A stretch of 9,650 nt of DNA, from positions 1-9,650 of the forward strand of contig CANPVI010000043.1 of assembly GCA_947581665.1 (NCBI GenBank). The letters run 5' to 3'. Both the position numbers and the translations under genes were made by a program. Within the stretch, counting starts at the first letter, position 1, and each line of letters opens with the position of its first letter. The notes below the pieces were generated by a model. That model did no database searches, was not told where the DNA came from, and worked only from the letters and a program-made list of their open reading frames with translations. This DNA comes from an uncultured Atopobiaceae bacterium. GTDB taxonomy: Bacteria > Actinomycetota > Coriobacteriia > Coriobacteriales > Atopobiaceae. Below are positions 1-4,318 of the stretch, one piece after another.

Positions 1-17
1 TATGTCCCGTACAGACT

Positions 18-113
18 TCATTGCCGCGTACATCCCGGATCGGTGCGGTGAAACAGATACAACTCGCCCGATTCAAACGGGACCTCATGGATTCTCCTGC
101 TGCGTTTTTTCAT
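18..113 (-). CDS. possible short or broken leftward ORF at the window edge
   Basis: Reading leftward, an ATG at 113 opens a 31-codon frame that begins MKKRSRRIHEVPFESGELY and ends at a TGA at 20-18. I do not recognise the product. The reading looks protein-like (basic start, then mixed residues). In another leftward frame, an ATG at 33 reads MYAAMKSVRDI off the window edge, and a third ATG at 88 is preceded by AGGAG and is also open to the edge. This could be the 5' end of a gene lying mostly outside the window, possibly with a frameshift near 30-40, or just chance. A consensus leftward promoter at 287-317 supports leftward transcription here. There is not enough sequence to assign a function. 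Confidence 0.22.
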   Translation of the reverse strand: MKKRSRRIHEVPFESGELYLFHRTDPGCTRQ

Positions 114-279
114 ATCGCATAGTTTTTGTACAATCTAAAAAAACGCGATCGCGGCAGCCTCGTAGTACGCGATAAAAGCATTATGCAACATATGAAAGTG
201 AGCCGTGAACCGCGTTACGGTCCCGGCTGTTCATCAAACAATCATATGCAATGCCTTTATCTTTGCGAGGCCAAACAAC

Positions 280-307
280 CCGTATACAAATATACGGATT
301 TTTTATT
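280..307 (+). terminator. terminator-like hairpin with T-run
   Basis: CCGTATA (280-286) and TATACGG (291-297) form a perfect 7-bp stem with a CAAA loop, followed by ATTTTTTATT. This has the form of a rightward intrinsic terminator, although the stem is short and AT-rich. No clear rightward gene ends just upstream. A TATCTTTG box at 258-265 would start a transcript almost at the hairpin. The same bases contain the -7 box of the leftward promoter. Confidence 0.4.
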
Positions 308-317
308 TGTTGCCAAA
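287..317 (-). promoter_or_regulatory. consensus Bacteroidetes promoter reading leftward
   Basis: On the minus strand, TTTG (plus-strand 317-314) and TATATTTG (plus-strand 294-287) are separated by exactly 19 bases, matching the Bacteroidetes TTTG-N19/20-TAnnTTTG pattern. Transcription would start near 280 and run toward the left edge, giving a leader of about 165 bases before the ATG at 113. The -7 box lies inside the hairpin at 280-297, so a chance match cannot be excluded. Confidence 0.5.
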
Positions 318-688
318 CATTTCTTTGTTTTTTTCGGATAATTCATACTCGCTCGTCTGTTACCATACCTCATATCTTATCTATCCGTTTTGAACAATAT
401 GCCCCCTATTCTCATACTATTTTAGGAATGGTGCAGGAGTCCTCCGACGAGATGTGGGAAGTGGCGCACATGGAAGCGGAGGTACGGGTAGAGCGTCCAC
501 ACTGCCTGCGACCCCGATTTGCGAGGAACTGTTCCCGCAGTAGACCTTTATATGGTGTAGTTCATGCTGTAGGTTGGCGTTTTGTCATCCGGGGTTAGCG
601 TTTTTTCGACGGAAAGGCAGATGCTGCTGCGTGGAAGCCCCTTATGCGGCATTTCGAGCGGCGAACTGCATGCCGCCGCGGAATAAAA

Positions 689-697
689 GGGGGGGGG
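689..697 (+). repeat. G9 homopolymer tract upstream of a promoter
   Basis: Nine consecutive G follow AAAA, 15 bases before the TTTG box of the promoter at 713-744. Homopolymers of this length are prone to slippage. Its position just upstream of a -33 element could affect promoter activity, but the downstream gene is broken. Confidence 0.6.
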
Positions 698-712
698 CAA
701 TCGGGCGAAATA

Positions 713-744
713 TTTGCCGGCGAAGAATGTTTTTGCTAACTTGG
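713..744 (+). promoter_or_regulatory. Bacteroidetes-type promoter of the nucleotidase gene
   Basis: TTTG at 713-716 and TAACTTGG at 737-744 are spaced by 20 bases. The -33 box is perfect and the -7 box has one mismatch to TAnnTTTG. The predicted start near 750 leaves a leader of about a dozen bases before the ATG at 763, typical of short A-rich Bacteroidetes leaders. The promoter survives even though the gene it serves is disrupted. Confidence 0.5.
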
Positions 745-762
745 GTCTGAAAAAATACGTCT

Positions 763-2021
763 ATGAAGGGAAAATTCGCTGTTGTCATCGTGCTGCTCGC
801 CATGCTGGCGCTTGGGGGCATATTCTTCTACCGGTCGAGACTGCGCTGTCGAGAGGTGGTAATACTCTCGACAAACGACATCCATGCCGAACTCTCCAAC
901 TTCCCGTGCCTTGCCGAGGTTGTCGCCTATGCCGGCTTCCCGATAGTGTGCGCCAACGTGCAGGCGGCGGGCGGCGGTTTTCCCGACCTGCCTGGCGACG
1001 TTACCGTAACGACGGACAACGGCGTGCGCATACGCTTTGTCGGGGTTACCACCACCGAGGACAACGGACATCCGAGCGGCTACGACGAGAATTTCGAGGG
1101 ACTCTCGTTCAGCGACCCCTTTGAGGCGGCCTGCGCGGCGGCGATGTGCTCGTGCTGCTGTCGCACATGTCGCGAGCCAAGGATTTCGATTTCGCGGAGC
1201 GCTGCAACGACTACGATTTGATTATCGGCGGGCATTCGCATGACACGGTCGATACTATCATCGGACGCACGGTGATAGGGCAGACGGGCGCCCGCATGCA
1301 TATGGTGGGAGCGACGCGCATACGGATGAGAAACAATGAGGTGATCGGTATAGACTATGAAAACATCCCGCTCGACCGTTATGGTGGGGATGCCGGATAT
1401 GCGGCTCGGGTAGCCCGTATAGAGGGCGACCCCGAACTGAACGCCTCCGTCGGCACGCTCGCCTCCGACCTCAATCGGACGGGCATAGCCGACATGCTCA
1501 CGACGCTGATTGCCGATGCGGCGGATGCCGACGTGGGATTCTACCATTATGGCGGAATACGTCTGCTCAACATGGCTGCCGGCGAGGTGTCGAAGGCGAA
1601 ACTCTTCAACATAGCCCCCTTCCTCTCGCACATCTGCACCGCCGAGATGACGCCCGCGCAGATGCGTGCCATGATAATCGCCAAATACAACGGCGGCATA
1701 TCGAAGGAGTCGCACCGAATCGATCTCTTCAGCACGACGCCCTACACCGTCGTCCTCGACGACAAGGGCGACGCTGCCGACGTTATATTCCCCCGGTTGC
1801 GCGAGGACAGGACGTACAAGGTCGCCATGGCGGACTACATCGGGCGGAAATACCGTTTCGAAGCGAAAGGGCTGACACGCCTTCCGATGAGGGTCTTCGA
1901 TTTGCTGGTAGACCATTTCCGCGAACACTCGCCAGTAGCATTCTCCAACGAGCCGAAACAGAGCGCCGCGAAAACCTCGGAGAATATGCCGGGCTGGCTC
2001 GTAACCGCGGTAAACACATGA
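763..2021 (+). pseudogene. broken UshA/5'-nucleotidase-family metallophosphohydrolase
   Basis: The intact family hydrolyses nucleotides or UDP-sugars in the cell envelope, with an N-terminal two-metal phosphatase domain and a C-terminal substrate-binding domain. Here an N-terminal hydrophobic anchor (residues 5-22) leads to the first metal motif STNDIHA (D39, H41). The text then jumps from LAEVVAYA directly to GFPIVCANVQ near 930. The segment that should carry DAGD and GNHEFD, roughly 60-70 residues in homologs as I recall them, is absent. The frame is then lost: the first frame closes at 1221, while the continuation (GDVLVLLSHM, then GGHSHD at 1227) lies in another frame, which implies a one-base loss near 1120-1145 in a GCG-rich run. 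The C-terminal domain is well preserved to the TGA at 2019-2021 (YGGIR, LFNIAPF, YKVAMADYIG). With two metal motifs gone, catalysis is not expected. A frame starting at the ATG at 1146 could still express the C-terminal 291 residues. Confidence 0.85.
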
Positions 2022-2259
2022 CGGTAAACGGGAGCCGGCAGGGCGTTCTCCGTGTAGGGGGGGTCCGCCGGCGCTGGTTTTTCTGCCTCTCCCACGCCGG
2101 CACGCAGGGAAGCCGCCCATCATGTAGCAGTTGGTCGCTGCGCCGATTCGGCAGCATCGTCCGCCCCGCCGAGCGCGACATCCGACACTATGTACTCCGC
2201 GACAGCGTTTTTTTCGGTGGCGGCGCAGAAGCCCTGCACGCCGGTCCACACACCTATAC

Positions 2260-2273
2260 TTATTATATAATAA
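2260..2273. repeat. 14-bp AT-only perfect palindrome
   Basis: TTATTATATAATAA is a perfect inverted repeat with no loop, embedded in otherwise strongly GC-rich DNA. It may be a protein-binding site or a promoter remnant. No TTTG/TAnnTTTG pair was found around it on either strand. Confidence 0.4.
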
Positions 2274-2536
2274 TACTCCTGCCTCTCCCCGTTGCGGAAC
2301 AGAGGAGGGCAGGGAGCACGAAGCACCCCGCAGCCTGCACCCTCCTCTGCCGGTCGAGGCGTTTTCTGCCACGTTTCAGGACGGGACGGGAGTGGCACAC
2401 CCCGCGGCACGCCCCACCGGCTTCACCCCGAAGAGAAAGACCTGCCTGCGCCCAAGGCACAAGCCGCAGCACGCCGCACCTCTCCTCCGCGCCATCACCC
2501 GAAAGGCGCCCTGCGCCCAAATCCGCAACATAAAGC

Positions 2537-2556
2537 CGCGCGTGCCGACACGCGCG
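2537..2556. repeat. perfect 8-bp GC hairpin downstream of the XRE gene
   Basis: CGCGCGTG (2537-2544) and CACGCGCG (2549-2556) pair perfectly around a four-base loop. It lies about 57 bases past the stop codon of the leftward XRE gene and could act as an RNA 3' stabiliser or weak terminator. On the minus strand the bases after it (GCTTTATGTT) hold only a three-T run, so it is not a classic terminator. Confidence 0.35.
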
Positions 2557-2612
2557 CTCCACCGCGCAAAGCGCAAACTCCCGCACCCGGCCGTCGAAGC
2601 CAAGGACCCTCT

Positions 2613-2828
2613 CTACTTGACCACTTCGGACAGGGGTACGTTAAGTGCGTTGCAAATCAGACAGATGGTTTTTATCGTCAGATTGGTTCTGCCGGCTTCG
2701 ATGCGGCTGAGGTTGGAGCGTTCGATGTCACAGCGGTATGCCACCTCCTGTACGGAGAGACCCTTGCCGGTGCGGATTTTTTTCATGCGGGCTGCGATGT
2801 GTCGGATTTCTGTCTGGTAATTTATCAT
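2613..2828 (-). CDS. small XRE-family HTH transcriptional regulator
   Basis: This is a 71-residue protein made almost entirely of one Cro/C1-type helix-turn-helix domain. After a short N-terminal helix (about residues 5-20), the pattern GLSVQEVAYRCDIERSNLSR (about 23-42) gives helices 2 and 3, with ERSNLSRIEAG as the recognition helix and its following turn. TNLTIKTICLICNALNVPLSEV supplies the last helices. The length is typical of stand-alone XRE regulators in Bacteroidetes, many of which sit next to surface-protein or mobile genes. There is no extra effector domain. It is divergent from the ompA-like gene, with about 200 bases between start codons that contain palindromes, so it probably regulates that unit and itself (inference). 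The only good start is the ATG at 2828, with an A/T-rich upstream and no Shine-Dalgarno. The family call is secure; the target is inferred. Confidence 0.9.
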   Translation of the reverse strand: MINYQTEIRHIAARMKKIRTGKGLSVQEVAYRCDIERSNLSRIEAGRTNLTIKTICLICNALNVPLSEVVK

Positions 2829-2834
2829 TCGAAA

Positions 2835-2863
2835 AAAAGTTAGAAAAAATTTTGTAATACAAA
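2835..2863 (-). promoter_or_regulatory. weak candidate promoter of the XRE gene
   Basis: On the minus strand, TTTG (plus 2863-2860) precedes TAACTTTT (plus 2842-2835) by 17 bases. Both the spacing and the last -7 base deviate from consensus. Only six bases lie between the box and the start codon, so the transcript would be nearly leaderless if this promoter is real. It overlaps the half-sites in the opposite promoter, which would couple the two directions. Confidence 0.25.
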
Positions 2864-2871
2864 GTTTTGTA
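2851..2871. promoter_or_regulatory. overlapping TTTGTA/TACAAA half-sites in the promoter spacer
   Basis: Three copies of one half-site lie head to head: TTTGTA (2851-2856), TACAAA (2858-2863) and TTTGTA (2866-2871). The first two form a palindrome with a one-base centre; the last two form one with a GT centre. The first half-site contains the -33 TTTG. A regulator bound here would cover the RNA polymerase site. Possible ligand: the divergent XRE protein (inference). Confidence 0.45.
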
Positions 2872-2881
2872 TATATATTTG
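2851..2881 (+). promoter_or_regulatory. consensus promoter of the ompA-lipoprotein unit
   Basis: TTTG at 2851-2854 and TATATTTG at 2874-2881 are separated by exactly 19 bases, a perfect match to the Bacteroidetes TTTG-N19-TAnnTTTG pattern. Transcription should start near 2887-2890, leaving a leader of roughly 135 bases before the ATG at 3026. This is long enough to carry post-transcriptional control. The spacer and the start site are full of inverted repeats (2851-2871 and 2889-2906), so this promoter is probably regulated. Confidence 0.8.
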
Positions 2882-2888
2882 CACTGTG

Positions 2889-2906
2889 CGTATCATATAT
2901 GATACG
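2889..2906. promoter_or_regulatory. 18-bp perfect palindrome at the transcription start (operator candidate)
   Basis: CGTATCATATATGATACG is a perfect loop-free inverted repeat beginning seven bases after the -7 box, so it covers or follows the predicted start site. Dimeric XRE regulators typically bind symmetric sites of this size, and a divergent XRE gene lies just to the left. The position suits repression by blocking initiation. Assignment to that protein is inference from proximity. Confidence 0.6.
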
Positions 2907-3025
2907 GGAGGGAGCGTGCGAAAACGGGTGCTTCCAGGGTGTCGGACAAGGGGCGCCGATGGTGTGTTACAGGAGGTTTAGAATACGGATCAGAACAAGG
3001 GAAGAAAGTATATATTGTTGATAAT

Positions 3026-4225
3026 ATGAAGGTTAAATGTTTGATTTCTGCCATATTGGCAACAGTGCTGTTCGCCGGTACGGCGGGCGCTCATCAGAGC
3101 AAGACGGACAAGAGCGTTGAGTTCCGTCCGAACTGGAATCTGCAATTGCAGGGCGGTGCCGCCTACACGCTCGGCGAGTCCCGATTCGGCGACCTCGTAT
3201 CGCCTGCCGTCTTCCTTTCGGCGGGTTACAGGTTCCATCCCGCGTGGGGATTCCGCATCGGTCTCGGCGGGTGGCAGGGCAAGGGCGGCTGCGCAGCTTC
3301 CGACAATCTCTACAAGTTCGGGTTCGTGCAGGGCAATGCCGACCTGCTGCTCGATTTCAGTGCGCTCACCGGCGGGTTCAACCACCGCAGGGTTTGCAGC
3401 GTCTTCATCTTCGCCGGTGTGGGCATGCTGGGCGGCGTGGACAACGACGAGGCGGTCGCTCTCGCCGCGAAGGGCGAACCGCTCACCTACGTGTGGGATG
3501 GCTCGAAGTGCTTCGCTGCCGGCCGTATAGGTCTGGGAACCGATTTCCGTGCGGGCGACAGGGTGAACCTCTCCCTCGAATTCAACTCCGAGTTCCTGTC
3601 CGACCATTTCAATTCCAAGAAGGCGGGCAACCTCGACTGGCAGTTCAATCTGCTTGTCGGGGTGTCGGTGCGTTTTGGCAAGAACCATCGCCCCTCGGCA
3701 GTCTATGCGGCCGAGCAGGCAGCCGCCGAGGTTGCGGCAAGGGCAGCGGCGGGGAAACGCGCCGCCGAGCAGAAGGCGGAACAGGAACGCATAGCCGCCG
3801 AGCAGGCTGCCGCCGAAGCGTCGGCGCGGGCGGAAGCCGAGAAACTCGCCGCCGAGCGGAAGGCGGAGCAGGAGCGCATGGCAGCCGAGCGGGCAGCCCT
3901 TGCGTCGGAGCACTCCGACAACATATTCTTCCGCATAGGCTCGTCCGTCATACGCCACTCCGAGAAGAAGAAACTGGAGGCGCTTACCGAGTGGATGAAA
4001 TCGAATCCGGACTATCATGTCGATGTCGTGGGATATGCCGACCGCGAGACTGGCTCTCCCACACTGAACGACCGCCTTTCAGTAGAGCGTGCGGATAACG
4101 TTTGCCGCTATCTGGTCGATGCGGGAATCGCGGTCGGGCGTATCTCCGTCCGCCATTTCGGCGATACGGTGCAGCCGTTCGCCGAGCCGGAGAAGAACCG
4201 CGTGGTGATATGCACCCTCGAATAA
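3026..4225 (+). CDS. OmpA-like outer membrane porin with coiled-coil linker
   Basis: The 399-residue product has four parts. Residues 1-22 are a Sec signal peptide (MKVKCLISAILATVLFAGTAGA, cut before His23). Residues about 28-215 alternate in the manner of an 8-strand beta-barrel (NLQLQGGAAYTLG, FLSAGYRF, GFRIGLGGW, NLLVGVSVRF). Residues 228-291 are an Ala/Glu/Lys/Arg helix built from two 29-residue repeats plus a stub. Residues about 297-399 are the OmpA C-terminal peptidoglycan-binding domain. In that domain GYAD (D339) and LSVERA (R355) match the conserved Asp and Arg that hold diaminopimelate in the family. The protein should link the outer membrane to the cell wall. An upstream GTG at 2939 is in frame, but the ATG at 3026 gives the correct signal peptide. 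The lipoprotein gene follows after 93 bases, probably in the same transcript. Confidence 0.9.
   Translation: MKVKCLISAILATVLFAGTAGAHQSKTDKSVEFRPNWNLQLQGGAAYTLGESRFGDLVSPAVFLSAGYRFHPAWGFRIGLGGWQGKGGCAASDNLYKFGFVQGNADLLLDFSALTGGFNHRRVCSVFIFAGVGMLGGVDNDEAVALAAKGEPLTYVWDGSKCFAAGRIGLGTDFRAGDRVNLSLEFNSEFLSDHFNSKKAGNLDWQFNLLVGVSVRFGKNHRPSAVYAAEQAAAEVAARAAAGKRAAEQKAEQERIAAEQAAAEASARAEAEKLAAERKAEQERMAAERAALASEHSDNIFFRIGSSVIRHSEKKKLEALTEWMKSNPDYHVDVVGYADRETGSPTLNDRLSVERADNVCRYLVDAGIAVGRISVRHFGDTVQPFAEPEKNRVVICTLE
3707..3880 (+). repeat. 87-bp tandem repeat (two copies) encoding the OmpA linker
   Basis: Two adjacent 87-base units (3707-3793 and 3794-3880) encode 29-residue copies that both begin AAEQAAAE and end AEQER followed by Ile or Met. 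A third copy starts with AAERAA and stops. The unit is a multiple of three, so gain or loss of a copy would change linker length without breaking the gene. The spacer sits between the barrel and the peptidoglycan-binding domain. Confidence 0.75.
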
Positions 4226-4250
4226 CATGACTAACTGTTAAATATTTTTT
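4223..4250 (+). terminator. weak AT hairpin after the ompA-like gene, possible attenuator
   Basis: TAACA (4223-4227, overlapping the stop codon) can pair with TGTTA (4236-4240) across an eight-base loop, followed by AATATTTTTT. A five-bp AT-rich stem would be a poor terminator, so read-through into the lipoprotein gene is likely. It could lower expression of the second gene relative to the first. Confidence 0.25.
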
Positions 4251-4299
4251 ATCAAAACAAATCATTCAACTTTTATCAAAACAAATCATTTCATTCAAC
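4247..4299 (+). repeat. tandem direct repeat in the ompA-lipoprotein gap
   Basis: TTTTATCAAAACAAATCATT is repeated at 4247-4266 and 4271-4290. The full units are 24 and 29 bases; the second carries five extra bases before the shared TCAAC end. The repeat occupies most of the 93-base gap and ends 19 bases before the ATG of the lipoprotein gene. No TTTG/TAnnTTTG promoter pair is visible in the gap. Confidence 0.75.
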
Positions 4300-4318
4300 T
4301 TTTAATTACGTTCATTCT

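Larger units (their letters stand above)
1..762. other. gene-poor stretch left of the broken nucleotidase gene
   Basis: Apart from the edge ORF, I see no recognisable protein in this stretch. Short frames exist on the plus strand (for example an ATG at 428 open to 598, beginning MVQESSDEMWEVAHMEAEV), but they show no family motif and have poor coding character toward the end. The stretch holds a leftward promoter, an overlapping hairpin with a T-run, an imperfectly supported 7-bp inverted repeat (646-652 with 670-676), a G9 tract and the promoter of the next gene. It may be decayed coding sequence. Confidence 0.5.
2022..2612. other. GC-rich spacer without a recognisable gene
   Basis: About 590 bases separate the broken nucleotidase from the XRE gene. 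Both strands carry open frames, but their translations are rich in Arg, Ala, Gly, Cys and Pro and match no family I know, as expected from GC-rich non-coding DNA. Two structures stand out: an AT-only 14-bp palindrome at 2260-2273 and a perfect 8-bp GC hairpin at 2537-2556. A G7 run lies at 2057-2063. It may be decayed coding sequence. Confidence 0.6.

Noticed and set aside
1080..2372. Leftward 430-codon open frame
   Set aside because: It lies opposite the nucleotidase gene, its translation is Arg/Gly-rich with no family motif, and the plus strand shows clear family motifs over the same span.
2018..2843. Long rightward open frames through the GC-rich spacer
   Set aside because: The translations are Arg/Pro/Ala/His-rich, run across the XRE gene on the opposite strand, and match no family I know.
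2970..2975. AGGAGG as a ribosome binding site
   Set aside because: It lies about 50 bases before the chosen ATG with no start codon at a useful distance, and Bacteroidetes rarely depend on such sites.
2939..3025. In-frame GTG start extending the OmpA-like protein by 29 residues
   Set aside because: It would place a charged segment before a complete signal peptide; the ATG at 3026 gives a normal Sec signal.
2990..4018. Leftward 342-codon open frame
   Set aside because: It mirrors the ompA-like gene; the Leu/Gly/Arg-rich translation is the shadow of the Ala/Glu repeats on the plus strand.
4247..4299. CRISPR-like array
   Set aside because: Only two adjacent units with no spacers, and no cas gene in the window; it is a simple tandem repeat.
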